Source: Candidatus Desulfatifera sulfidica (GTDB taxonomy: Bacteria > Desulfobacterota > Desulfobulbia > Desulfobulbales > Desulfocapsaceae). From it: a stretch of 32,773 nucleotides of DNA. The DNA lies in assembly GCA_014381505.1 (NCBI GenBank), contig JACNLK010000031.1:1-32773 (forward strand). Direction: 5' to 3'. The notes beneath the pieces are model-generated. The model was not told the DNA's origin, did no database searches, and saw nothing but the letters and a program-made list of their open reading frames with translations. Of this stretch, positions 18,150 through 27,599 are shown in pieces; the first letter of the stretch is position 1; each line of letters starts with the position of its first letter. The position numbers and the translations under genes were made by a program.

Positions 18150-19022
18150 CTACGATTTCAAGCAGTCAGCAACTGCTTCTTCGATAGAAGGGAAATCAAA
18201 CTGAAAGCCGCTGTCCAGTAACCTTTGGGGAAGAACGGTCTGTCCGGAGGTGAGTACCTGCGCTCCCTCACCATAAAGCAAGCGTAAAACAAACTCTGGA
18301 ATCGGGAAAATGGTAGGTCGTGACAGGGCGCGGCCTAGTGTCTTGGTCAAGCCGAAATTAGTGGTAGGATGGGGGGCAGTCATATTATAGACACCCTCAT
18401 AAGTTGAATCATTAATGGCAGTCTCAACTGCCCGAATTAGATCTTTTATGTGGATCCAGGAAAAAGGCTGCATGCCATTGCCGATGGTTCCACCAAGCCC
18501 TAACTTAAATGGCAAAAGCATTTTCGCCAAGGCACCTCCACCTTGTCCGAGAACGACACCGAAACGAAAAATAGCTGTCCGGCAACCAAACTCTTTCGCT
18601 CTGAAGGCCTCCTGCTCCCAATCTCGAGTCAAGTGGCCCAGAAAATCATCGACATAAATATTGTCATCTTCAGTGTGGGTGCCTGTTGCAGAATAACAGC
18701 CAATGGCAGAAGTTGAGAGAAACAGATGAGGGGTCTTCTCCAATAATTTGCAGGCACTCACCAGCTTTCTGGTCAAGGTTACCCTGCTCTCGTAAATGAC
18801 TTTTTTATATTCCTCGGTCCAGCGGCTGATCACAGGAGCCCCGGCCAGGTTCACAATAACATCAGCTCCCTGCAGAAGTTTGGTAAGTTCCTCTGGTGGC
18901 AGGGCAAATTCATTACGGCCCAAGGCGAGTATTTCCCAGCCGTTCTTTTTGAATTTGTTACACATGTGAGAACCGACGAAACCATTGGCTCCACTCATTG
19001 CTATTAATTTTACATTTCCCAT
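18150..19022 (-). CDS. TIGR01777-type (YfcH-like) NAD-dependent epimerase/SDR protein
   Basis: SGANGFVGSHMCNKFKKNGWEILALGR; VNLAGAPVISRWTEEYKKVIYESRVTLTRKLV; GNGMQPFSWIHIKDLIRA. Confidence 0.9.
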   Translation of the reverse strand: MGNVKLIAMSGANGFVGSHMCNKFKKNGWEILALGRNEFALPPEELTKLLQGADVIVNLAGAPVISRWTEEYKKVIYESRVTLTRKLVSACKLLEKTPHLFLSTSAIGCYSATGTHTEDDNIYVDDFLGHLTRDWEQEAFRAKEFGCRTAIFRFGVVLGQGGGALAKMLLPFKLGLGGTIGNGMQPFSWIHIKDLIRAVETAINDSTYEGVYNMTAPHPTTNFGLTKTLGRALSRPTIFPIPEFVLRLLYGEGAQVLTSGQTVLPQRLLDSGFQFDFPSIEEAVADCLKS

Positions 19023-19091
19023 GGTTTATATTACCCCATTTGATACTCTACCCGTTAACAGTTTTCATAATTAATGCATGATTAATCTGTG

Positions 19092-19302
19092 CCATATGAG
19101 GCAGGAACAGGGGCTGGGACATACGGCGCATGGGCTGGACTCCAGTAGCTCTCTGTGGTGCGTCAGTGTCACAGGGAGCGGTGTGTGCACAGATCCAGCA
19201 TCGAAACTGGAGGCGATCTGTGGGAGTCAGGGTGAGCCAGTAAGGCGGAGCGTGAGTGTAGCACGGAGTCTCAAAGATACACACCTGCCCTCTATATCAT
19301 AT
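19092..19302. other. Structured intergenic element: candidate non-coding RNA or palindromic (MITE-like) element
   Basis: Outer complementarity CATATGAGGCAGG / CCTGCC...TATCATATG. Inner helices GACTCC(19138-19143)/GGAGTC(19223-19228), GCTCTCTGTG(19148-19157)/CACAGGGAGC(19170-19179) and CACAGATC(19188-19195)/GATCTGTG(19215-19222). No convincing CDS. Confidence 0.5.
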
Positions 19303-19332
19303 GATTACAAGTGGGGACAAACAGCCACAAAC

Positions 19333-19368
19333 AAAAAAAGCCCTTACCTCGCAATGAGATAAGGGCTT
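19333..19368 (-). terminator. Rho-independent terminator downstream of tRNA-Arg
   Basis: AAGCCCTTA...TAAGGGCTT stem; read on the minus strand it is followed by a T-run (plus strand aaaaaaa at 19333-19339). Confidence 0.85.
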
Positions 19369-19376
19369 GATTTTAC

Positions 19377-19453
19377 TGGTACACCAGGAGCGATTCGAAC
19401 GCCCGACCTACGGATTCGTAGTCCGTTGCTCTATCCAGCTGAGCTACTGGTGC
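19377..19453 (-). tRNA. tRNA-Arg (anticodon ACG), CCA encoded
   Basis: Minus strand GCACCAG TA GCTC AGCTGGATA GAGC A ACGGA CTACGAA TCCGT AGGTC GGGCG TTCGAAT CGCTC CTGGTGT A CCA: complete cloverleaf. Confidence 0.96.
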
Positions 19454-21729
19454 ATAACTTTCGTTGCGTCTATATAACCTACTTCCCCTTTTTCCTCAAG
19501 CCCATTTTCCTTCCTTGGGCCCTTTTTATCCTTATGAAAAATAACCTCATGATCCGCTGGTTTCATGCCCGGATCAGCGATAATCGTAACAGGTGTATGA
19601 TACTTGTCTTCCAGGCCCTGGAGCTCATGGCGTTTGTTATTCAGCAGGTACTGAGCCACATCCAATGGAAGTCGACACTCCACCTGCGCCACATGCTTAC
19701 GACTGGCACCGGTTTGAATCTGTCGCAGGTAGAAAAGTGCCAAAGTCTCAATTGAACGCACAGCACCACGCCCATTACAATGCTCACACACCCGATATGT
19801 CAGGGCCTCAATCGGAGCACCCAACTTCTGACGCGAGATCTGCATCAGGCCAAATTTAGATATTCGACTCATATCCACCTTGGCCTTATCTCTCTTCATC
19901 GCCACCTTGACTTGACGCTCAACCTCGCGAATATTCTTACTGCTGCGCATGTCAATGAAATCGACAACGACAAGACCGCCAAGATCTCTCAATCTCAATT
20001 GTCTGGCCAGTTCCGTTGCAGCCTCCATATTAGCAAGGAAGATCGCATCCTCAAAGCTCTTCCCCTTCCCTGTGGAACCAGAGTTGACATCGATTGCCAC
20101 CAAGGCCTCAGTGGGGTCAATAACAATAGAACCGCCCGATGGCAGGCTGACTTGGGACTGGTAAATCGATTCAATCTGATCTTCAACATTAAACTGGTTG
20201 AAAATCGGCCTTGCACCCTTATGCAGACGAACATTCACCTTCTGCTGCCTGGTGGGCAACATATCAACAAAATCGTTAACCTTTTCATAGGCAGCCAGAT
20301 CGTCAACCAGAATTTCCTTGATATCCGGATCAAAATTTTCACGCAAAAAACGCAGGACACAATCATGGTCCTGATAGATCAGGCCGACATCGTCCATAGT
20401 CTGCCCCTTCTTCTTAATCTCCTGCCATAGCCTCAGAAGATAACTCACGTCTTTATCGAGTACCGTCTTATTGATATCAACACTTGCAGTGCGTACGATC
20501 CAGCCAATACCTTCAGGGATATCAAGACCCTGCATAATCTCACGCAGTTCAGACCGTCGTCCCTCACCAGAGATCTTCCGCGAGATCCCCGATGAATCAG
20601 ACCCGGGCATCAGGACCACACTGCGACCTGGCAAGGAGAGATAGGTGGTCATATTGGCACCCTTGGTACTCACCTCTTCCTTGACCACCTGAACCAACAA
20701 CTCCTGACCCCGCTCAAGGACATCCTTGATGTTCAGTTTCTTCCACTGATGTTGCTCAATGAGTTTTTGGTTCTCTTCGCTGATCTCCTGTTTGTAATAT
20801 TCGGGATGGATTTCGTTAAAAGAGAGAAAACCGTTCTTTTCAGTGCCGTAATCAACAAAGGCAGCCTGAAGGTTAGGCTCAATGGCCACGATTCGGGCCT
20901 TGTAGATATTACTCTTGGTGTGCTCGCGACTAACGGTGGAGACAAAGATCGATTCGAGACGACCATCCTCAAGCAGGGCAATGCGGCACTCCTCAGGCTC
21001 CTCGGCATTAATCAGCAACTTAAGGGTCGGGCCCTTGACATCTTTTTTAACCGGAGCATCATCTGCCTTGGAAGCAGCAGAGCCTGCCGGTTCTTCCTGC
21101 TTTTTCACGGCTGGAACTTCGGCATCTACTTCTGCCGACTCAACCGCTGTCTTTTTACGGCGACCACGGCCGCGGCGCCCTCTCGGCCTTTTACCAGAGG
21201 CTTTTTTCGGCTCGCTCACACCAGATTCGGCATCAGTACCACTTTCAACCCCAGTGCCAGTCGATTGAGATGCATCCTCCTGTGTTACAGCTACGGACTC
21301 CTGAGAGGGGGAGACGGGGCCCTCTGAACTTCTTTCTTTTCCTCCGGCCTTCACCTGTTTTAGCTCTGCTGTCTCAGGCGATACCGGTGCCTGAGATACA
21401 GATACAGGCGACGCAACAATACTTGCCTCTTTATCGGTCGCTGCCTGTTTTTTAACCGGGGATTTTTTTCTAGCTGCTGGCTTTTTCTTCGCCGCCTGCT
21501 CTTTTGAAATGGAGGGTGCTTGCTCTGCAACAGCCTGCTTTTTAACGGCTGGTTTTTTCTTTGATGCAGCTTTTTTCTTCGCCGCTGTTTGCTGCTTGGC
21601 TACCGTTTTTTTGGCCTCGTCAGCCTCTTCTACCCGGCTTTTCCACCAAGCCCCGGTTGTTACCTTGCTCACAGTTTTCTGTTCGCCTGAACTCGCTTTC
21701 TTGCCAGTTTCTTTCTTTTCTTTTGTCAT
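19444..21729 (-). CDS. Ribonuclease E/G family protein with Lys/Ala-rich N-terminal extension
   Basis: S1 region (IYKARIVAIEPNLQAAFVDYGTEKNGFLSFNEI); VAIDVNSGSTGKGKSFEDAIFLANMEAATELARQLRLRDLGGLVVVDFIDM; Zn-link motif VCEHCNGRG. ATG 21729 (MTKEKKETG) preferred over ORF track start 21819. Confidence 0.93.
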   Translation of the reverse strand: MTKEKKETGKKASSGEQKTVSKVTTGAWWKSRVEEADEAKKTVAKQQTAAKKKAASKKKPAVKKQAVAEQAPSISKEQAAKKKPAARKKSPVKKQAATDKEASIVASPVSVSQAPVSPETAELKQVKAGGKERSSEGPVSPSQESVAVTQEDASQSTGTGVESGTDAESGVSEPKKASGKRPRGRRGRGRRKKTAVESAEVDAEVPAVKKQEEPAGSAASKADDAPVKKDVKGPTLKLLINAEEPEECRIALLEDGRLESIFVSTVSREHTKSNIYKARIVAIEPNLQAAFVDYGTEKNGFLSFNEIHPEYYKQEISEENQKLIEQHQWKKLNIKDVLERGQELLVQVVKEEVSTKGANMTTYLSLPGRSVVLMPGSDSSGISRKISGEGRRSELREIMQGLDIPEGIGWIVRTASVDINKTVLDKDVSYLLRLWQEIKKKGQTMDDVGLIYQDHDCVLRFLRENFDPDIKEILVDDLAAYEKVNDFVDMLPTRQQKVNVRLHKGARPIFNQFNVEDQIESIYQSQVSLPSGGSIVIDPTEALVAIDVNSGSTGKGKSFEDAIFLANMEAATELARQLRLRDLGGLVVVDFIDMRSSKNIREVERQVKVAMKRDKAKVDMSRISKFGLMQISRQKLGAPIEALTYRVCEHCNGRGAVRSIETLALFYLRQIQTGASRKHVAQVECRLPLDVAQYLLNNKRHELQGLEDKYHTPVTIIADPGMKPADHEVIFHKDKKGPRKENGLEEKGEVGYIDATKVMHQ

Positions 21730-21936
21730 TCTATTTTCACCTGCCTCGGCAGAAGGGCTATTTACTAAGCAAAGCCTCCTCTCCGGGCACATCTCGATAC
21801 CAGCAACGATCTTCATCAATCGCTGGCATCATCAATTTTTCATGCCATCAAAGGGGCATATCCCGTGGACTACAGACTCAAAGGTTCCTGATACCTGCAA
21901 CCACCGCCAATTTTATCGACACACCCGGCTTGGCGT

Positions 21937-22893
21937 TTACTGATAGAATTCCCTGTTATTATGAATTCTCTTTTCAATTCTGCCAGCTGAAACCAGCATG
22001 TCGATACATTTCTTTGTCCGCTCTCTATTTCGAATATCCAGAGCTTTATCAATTTCTTCTATTGTACAAGGGCGCCGCTGAAGCATGGCTTCAATATCAT
22101 TGGCCAACTCATCAAGCAGCTCTTCCTTACGGCTGCCCTTCATCATATTGGTGCCCTGAAAATCTACTAAAATATCAATCTGCCCTTGATACTGCTCAGA
22201 GAGAATATCTTGCGCTTCATTCATTTTGGCCTGCGTCACCGGTCCAGCTGTGCTGTCCATGGGCGGCCGGGCCACTGTATTCAATTGAATCCGCTCAGGA
22301 TTAATTCGGGCCACCACATCACGTAGGGCCTGCAAATCCAAAAGACTGTCATTCATTCCACGGACAAGTAGAATTTCCAGCCAAATTTTCCCGTAAAACT
22401 CCTTCCTGAAGCAAATCAGGCCTTCAATCACCTCAGCGAGCTTGATACAGACCGCCGGCTGGTTGACTCGCTCAAAACTCTCCTGTCGAGCTGAATCCAA
22501 GGACGGAATGACAATATCTGCATTCTGCAAATCACGGCGCACTTGCGGATCAAAGAACAGAGTCCCGTTAGTCAGTACCGCAACCGGCTTATCACTGTTC
22601 GCCTTAATATGATCAATGATAGCACCAAGCCCCGAGTGAAGAGTTGGTTCACCCATGGCAGTCAACGTAAAAACATCAATGGGCTTGCCGCCCGCCTGAC
22701 TTGCCAGAACCTCGTCAATCTCGGCTATAATCTCTTCAGTCGGCACATACTCACGACGTTCACAGGTAGCCTCAGTGGTCGGGCCGACCTCACAGTAAAC
22801 ACAGTTAAACGTACAGATCTTAGGGGGCAGGAGGTCGATACCCAGAGAGTGTCCCAAACGTCTTGAATAAACGGGACCAAAGAGATATTTCAT
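21937..22893 (-). CDS. Radical SAM protein (COG0731-like)
   Basis: FGPVYSRRLGHSLGIDLLPPKICTFNCVYCEVGPT with CxxxCxxC-type cluster (CTFNCVYC); TLTAMGEPTLHSGLG. Confidence 0.88.
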   Translation of the reverse strand: MKYLFGPVYSRRLGHSLGIDLLPPKICTFNCVYCEVGPTTEATCERREYVPTEEIIAEIDEVLASQAGGKPIDVFTLTAMGEPTLHSGLGAIIDHIKANSDKPVAVLTNGTLFFDPQVRRDLQNADIVIPSLDSARQESFERVNQPAVCIKLAEVIEGLICFRKEFYGKIWLEILLVRGMNDSLLDLQALRDVVARINPERIQLNTVARPPMDSTAGPVTQAKMNEAQDILSEQYQGQIDILVDFQGTNMMKGSRKEELLDELANDIEAMLQRRPCTIEEIDKALDIRNRERTKKCIDMLVSAGRIEKRIHNNREFYQ

Positions 22894-22975
22894 TCAACAG
22901 TCGCAGGTGCGATACAGGCAGGCTCAATCGTAGTCTTTAGAACCCTGGCCACAGACGTAACCAGAAGGCCTCTTT

Positions 22976-23018
22976 TTCCCAAAACGTCTTGTAAAAAAGC
23001 TGTCATTCTTTTTGGGAA
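22976..23018. repeat. 9-bp perfect inverted repeat in divergent intergenic region
   Basis: TTCCCAAAA (22976-22984) / TTTTGGGAA (23010-23018). Confidence 0.5.
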
Positions 23019-23112
23019 CACGGTACAATATTTCTTGAAAAATAAAACAATTTCCGAGAATTATCAAGGTAAATAATCAAATCTCCGACCAACCCCTGAT
23101 TCTCCACCACTC

Positions 23113-25410
23113 ATGTCTTCATTCTTTTTCCCGCGATATCTACTGCCATCCTGCCTCCTGCTCCTTCTGGCATTCCCCGGACTTAGCCTGGCGACCTCCT
23201 CAACCAAGTGGCTGATCGAAGCCGACCAGGTCACCCGCCTTGATCAGCCCAAAACCATTATTGCCCAAGGATCTGTCGTCCTGCGTCAGCAGGAGCAGGT
23301 CGACATACAGCAGACAGCACCTGAGAAAAACATCTGGCGCGGACTGCTCAATGAGCAGAGTGACAAAGCCCCAACCCTCCCGACGACAGCCGAACAACCT
23401 GCGTCACCGACAGACCAGACGACAATGACCATCACCGCTGACTGGCTGTCTTACAACCTTGAACAGGAAACGGTCTCTGCCCGCGGACAGGTCACAATTG
23501 ACACCGGGGACGAACAAATCAAAGCCGAATCCGGAGAGATCAATTTAAACCAGCAAACAGGCACATTTCACCAAGCCACCATTATACGCACAACCAAGGA
23601 ACTGCACCTGGAAGGCGAGGAAATTCACAAGACCGGTGACAAATCGTACGAAATCAGCAACGGCTGGGCTATCACCTGTAAAGTGGACCAGGGAACAACG
23701 CCACCCTGGTCTTTTACCAGCAGCACAACACGCATCACTACCGGTGGATACATCGTTCTCAAGAACGTCACCTTTCGTGTTCGTAACATCCCGATTTTAT
23801 ACTCTCCGTGGCTGATCCTGCCAGCCAAAGACCAGCGCCAGACCGGATTACTCTTTCCTGAGTTCTCCAACTCCGATCGCTCCGGTTTCGGCTTGAACCT
23901 ACCGCTGTTCATCAACATCTCCGACTCAGCAGACATAACACTTTTTCCCCATTACCTTGAAAAACGGGGCCCCAAGCCCGGCCTGGAATTTCGCTTTGTT
24001 CTGGCCGAAAAGCAACAAGGAAATCTGAGGGCCGACTATCTTTACGATCAGCTCTCCGACCCATCCGAAACCATCTATTACCAGGAAACCGGTTATACCC
24101 ACGACAACCAGGACCGCTATTGGATCCGGGGTAAAATTGATCACGACATAAGCAACAGCTGGTTTACCAGGCTTGACCTGGATCTGATTTCGGATCGTGA
24201 TTATCTGGACGAGTTCGATTCCGGTCGTACCGGTTTTACCCAAAGCAATGAACTGTTTCTTGAACAATTTGGCCGCGGTTTTGAAAACGAAAACGACGAT
24301 CAGCGGACCAACAGCTTCACCATGCTCAAGTTCTGGAACAATGTCTCACTCAAAGGGCAGTTTCTGGCCATTAACGATCTCCGCAGCGACACAACCGGAC
24401 CTTCACCACTCTGGCAACTACCCTCTCTTGAGTTAACCGGGTTCCATAACATGGGTGAAAGCGCATACAGCCTTGACTGGGATGCCGATTACGTCCATTA
24501 CTGGCGCGAGGAGGGTATTGGAGGGCAGCGCATCGACCTTTTTCCCGCAATCAGCGGCCCTCTGCCGCTCAGCCCATACATTGAATCAAGAGTTGAGTTG
24601 GGACTGCGCCAGACGCTCTATGCTGTCAACAGCCACGGCAGCAGCTCCTGGGACAAATCTACGAGCCAGGAACGACTGCTGCCCACTCTACACGCAGAAA
24701 TCGGCACCACGCTTGCCCGTACATTTGCACTCAAGAATAGTCAGGATGCGCGCCACCTGGAACACAAAATTCGCCCATACATACACTATAATGTTATCCC
24801 TGATACAGACCAGAGCGACCTGCCCGTCTTTGACGAAATTGATCAAATCGCCGAAAGCAATCTGATTACATACGGCATCGACAATTTCTTCACCCTCTTC
24901 AACGGAAACAACCAACTCACAGGCCGCGACACTGGTCATTTTAAAATCAGCCAGCAATATGACTTACGCAGTAAAGTCCAGGACCAGCCACTGTCACCCG
25001 TCATTTTCGATCTTGGCTGGAAGCCACTGAACAATTTGAGTTTAAACTACGATGCAACTCTTGATGTCTACGGCCATGGGCTGACCAGCCACAGCATTGA
25101 AGCCATCTCCAGTAATGACCGGGGTGACTTTCTCAACCTGGAATATCGCCACAACCAGGCCCATAACATCCGACAGATCAATGGATCTGCCAAATTGCAT
25201 TTTATGGATGTATTCAGTGCGGCTTATGCTGTTGAGCACTCATTTTCACAGGATCAGCTCATAAGCCAGGATATTTCACTTATCTACCAACCTGCCTGCT
25301 GGTCAATGGAGCTGCAGAGCTCACGAAGTGAACATGATACAACGATCATGCTGATCTTCACACTGGCCAACATCAGCAGTCCATTCGGCTTTTCATTACC
25401 AGGACAATAA
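23113..25410 (+). CDS. lptD: LPS-assembly outer membrane protein LptD (OstA)
   Basis: Signal peptide; OstA-like N-domain (LIEADQVTRLDQPKTIIAQGSVVLRQ...LSYNLEQETVSARGQVTI); VTFRVRNIPILYSPWLILPAKDQRQTGLLFPEFSNSDRSGFGLNLP; C-terminal beta-barrel. Confidence 0.92.
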   Translation: MSSFFFPRYLLPSCLLLLLAFPGLSLATSSTKWLIEADQVTRLDQPKTIIAQGSVVLRQQEQVDIQQTAPEKNIWRGLLNEQSDKAPTLPTTAEQPASPTDQTTMTITADWLSYNLEQETVSARGQVTIDTGDEQIKAESGEINLNQQTGTFHQATIIRTTKELHLEGEEIHKTGDKSYEISNGWAITCKVDQGTTPPWSFTSSTTRITTGGYIVLKNVTFRVRNIPILYSPWLILPAKDQRQTGLLFPEFSNSDRSGFGLNLPLFINISDSADITLFPHYLEKRGPKPGLEFRFVLAEKQQGNLRADYLYDQLSDPSETIYYQETGYTHDNQDRYWIRGKIDHDISNSWFTRLDLDLISDRDYLDEFDSGRTGFTQSNELFLEQFGRGFENENDDQRTNSFTMLKFWNNVSLKGQFLAINDLRSDTTGPSPLWQLPSLELTGFHNMGESAYSLDWDADYVHYWREEGIGGQRIDLFPAISGPLPLSPYIESRVELGLRQTLYAVNSHGSSSWDKSTSQERLLPTLHAEIGTTLARTFALKNSQDARHLEHKIRPYIHYNVIPDTDQSDLPVFDEIDQIAESNLITYGIDNFFTLFNGNNQLTGRDTGHFKISQQYDLRSKVQDQPLSPVIFDLGWKPLNNLSLNYDATLDVYGHGLTSHSIEAISSNDRGDFLNLEYRHNQAHNIRQINGSAKLHFMDVFSAAYAVEHSFSQDQLISQDISLIYQPACWSMELQSSRSEHDTTIMLIFTLANISSPFGFSLPGQ

Positions 25411-25421
25411 ATAAAACGATT

Positions 25422-26384
25422 ATGGACTACGATATCTTCAATGGCGATGCTGATGGTATTTGCGCCCTGCACCAGTTACGTCTCCAGGAGCCACGACCGG
25501 AGGCCACAATGATCACCGGAGTGAAACGCGACATCAACCTGCTCAACCAGATAAAAGACAGCAGCCCTAACCGCCTAACCGTGCTCGACATCTCTCTAGA
25601 CAGAAACCGTAACTCGCTGGAAGAACAACTGCTGGCTGGAGCCAAAGTTCTATATATTGATCACCATTTCGCAGGCGAAATCCCTGACCATGCCAACTTA
25701 ACCACCCACATCGATCCGGCAGCCGAAATCTGCACATCACTCATAGTCGACCAGCTTGTTGACGGTCGCTTCCGGGCCTGGGCCGTGGCAGCTGCCTTTG
25801 GTGATAATCTCCATGATGCGGCTCGTGCTGCAGCTTCTGGCCTGAACCTCAGTCAAAACCAACTGAATCAGCTGCGAGAGTTAGGCGAACTGCTGAACTA
25901 CAATGGCTACGGTGCGACCCTGTCAGACCTTTACTTCCATCCGGCGGCTCTTTATCAGGCCCTGCAGCCGTACGAAGATCCCTTTGATTTTTTAAACTCA
26001 GCCCCCGAACTTCAAACCCTGCGTCAAGGCTACCAGGAAGATATGCTTTTGGCAGCAAAACAAGAAGAAACCACTCTCCCCACCATTGGCCGCATCTATC
26101 ATTTTCCAGATGCGCCGTGGGCCAGACGGGTTGCCGGAGTATTTTCCAATCTCAAAGCCCGAGAGAAAAAAGACCTGGCTCATGCCCTCGTCACTGCAAA
26201 TCCGGATCAAACCCTACGGATCAGCGTCCGGGCGCCACTGAACAAACGAGAAAACGCAGACACCCTTTGCCGGGCCTTCCCCACTGGCGGGGGGCGATCG
26301 GCAGCCGCCGGAATCAACAATCTGCCACCCGAATTACTCAACAAGTTCCTCATCAGCTTTGAGCACACCTTCGCCCGGTCTTAA
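25422..26384 (+). CDS. DHH-family phosphoesterase-like protein
   Basis: MDYDIFNGDADGICALHQL; LYIDHHFAGEIPDH; C-terminal FPTGGGRSAAAGINNL. Confidence 0.82.
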   Translation: MDYDIFNGDADGICALHQLRLQEPRPEATMITGVKRDINLLNQIKDSSPNRLTVLDISLDRNRNSLEEQLLAGAKVLYIDHHFAGEIPDHANLTTHIDPAAEICTSLIVDQLVDGRFRAWAVAAAFGDNLHDAARAAASGLNLSQNQLNQLRELGELLNYNGYGATLSDLYFHPAALYQALQPYEDPFDFLNSAPELQTLRQGYQEDMLLAAKQEETTLPTIGRIYHFPDAPWARRVAGVFSNLKAREKKDLAHALVTANPDQTLRISVRAPLNKRENADTLCRAFPTGGGRSAAAGINNLPPELLNKFLISFEHTFARS

Positions 26385-26485
26385 CAATACTGAATGACAA
26401 ATCTTTGCTCCTTTTGAATCGAGGTCTTTGACTCTTGAGAACAAACAGAGTATTTTTGAAACAATTCATTACTCACAATTTCAGA

Positions 26486-27553
26486 ATGAGGTTCGCCATC
26501 CATAAGCTGCTTATCCACACGACCCGCCTGCTCATCTGTGTTCTTCTGACCACCTGTATAACTCCCTCTCTCAGCACCGCAGAACAAAAAAAACCATTGG
26601 CAGCCGACCTGGTTGTAGATGGCCAGGCCATCGATCTTGGCCATGAAAAATACAGCAGGCTCTTCACGGAACTACGAGATGAGCACCAATTCAACCAGAC
26701 AGAGCTCGACTCACTTTTTCAAGGGGTCACTATCCACCGCCGTGTTCTGGAACTCATGGACAAGCAATGGGAAGCTAAGCCATATTACCAGTACTGGCCG
26801 CTGTTCATCACTCCAAACGTCATACGCGAAGGGAAAGAAAAACTCAAAACACACCGGGCAATCCTGGATCGGGTTGAACAAAAACTCGGCGTTGACCGTG
26901 AAGTGGTCATTGCTATTTGGGCAATCGAGTCACGTTTTGGCCGCCACAAAGGATCCTACAATGTCTTCCGGACCCTCAACACCCTTTTTGATGCCTACCC
27001 GCGACGTAGCAAATTTTTTCGTGGCCAGCTTATCCACTTCCTGCTCCTGTGCCGGGAAAACAATATCGATCCACTGACAATAACCGGCTCCTATGCCGGT
27101 GCTTTTGGCCAAACCCAATTCATTCCTTCCAGTTTCCGGGAGTACGCAGTCAGTTTTGACGGGGATGACCAGCGTGATGTCTTCAATTCCGTCGAGGATA
27201 TCCTGGCCTCCATTGCCAATTACCTGCGTCGCTTCCACTGGGTCTTAAACGATCCGACCTACATCGAGCTGGGAGATACCCTCAAAGACAAGGCCCTGAT
27301 CAGTGCTCATCTCAAAGGACGAAAAGGGCTGCTGACCTGGCAGGAGGTGAGCCGAGGCCAAAACATTCCCTTGCCGGAGCCGGCCAACGGTCGGAAGCTG
27401 TCCATCGTCGGCCTGGAACGTGAAGAAAAATTCGGAGGCGGCTATCGTTACGTTGCCGGTTACCCCAACTTTCAAGCCATCACCAAATGGAACAACTCGA
27501 ACCGCTATGCAATGGCTGTGAGTGAACTTTCCGAAGCCTTGCAGCGTGATTAA
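26486..27553 (+). CDS. Lytic murein transglycosylase, MltB-like
   Basis: VIAIWAIESRFGRHKGSYNVFRTLNTLFDAYPRR; GSYAGAFGQTQFIPSSFREYAVSFDGD; signal peptide. The ORF track starts at TTG 26435; ATG 26486 also plausible. Confidence 0.9.
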   Translation: MRFAIHKLLIHTTRLLICVLLTTCITPSLSTAEQKKPLAADLVVDGQAIDLGHEKYSRLFTELRDEHQFNQTELDSLFQGVTIHRRVLELMDKQWEAKPYYQYWPLFITPNVIREGKEKLKTHRAILDRVEQKLGVDREVVIAIWAIESRFGRHKGSYNVFRTLNTLFDAYPRRSKFFRGQLIHFLLLCRENNIDPLTITGSYAGAFGQTQFIPSSFREYAVSFDGDDQRDVFNSVEDILASIANYLRRFHWVLNDPTYIELGDTLKDKALISAHLKGRKGLLTWQEVSRGQNIPLPEPANGRKLSIVGLEREEKFGGGYRYVAGYPNFQAITKWNNSNRYAMAVSELSEALQRD

Positions 27554-27599
27554 ACACAACAGCTTCGTAACAATTCAAATACAATCATTATAATTGTCC

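Noticed and set aside
19048-19284. 78-aa minus-strand ORF in the structured intergenic element
   Set aside because: Composition is explained by the palindromic RNA-like structure; no RBS or family seen, so treated as non-coding.
19100-19290. Cobalamin riboswitch, suggested by the terminal CCTGCC
   Set aside because: The conserved B12-box/core segments are absent; only the short CCTGCC resembles it.
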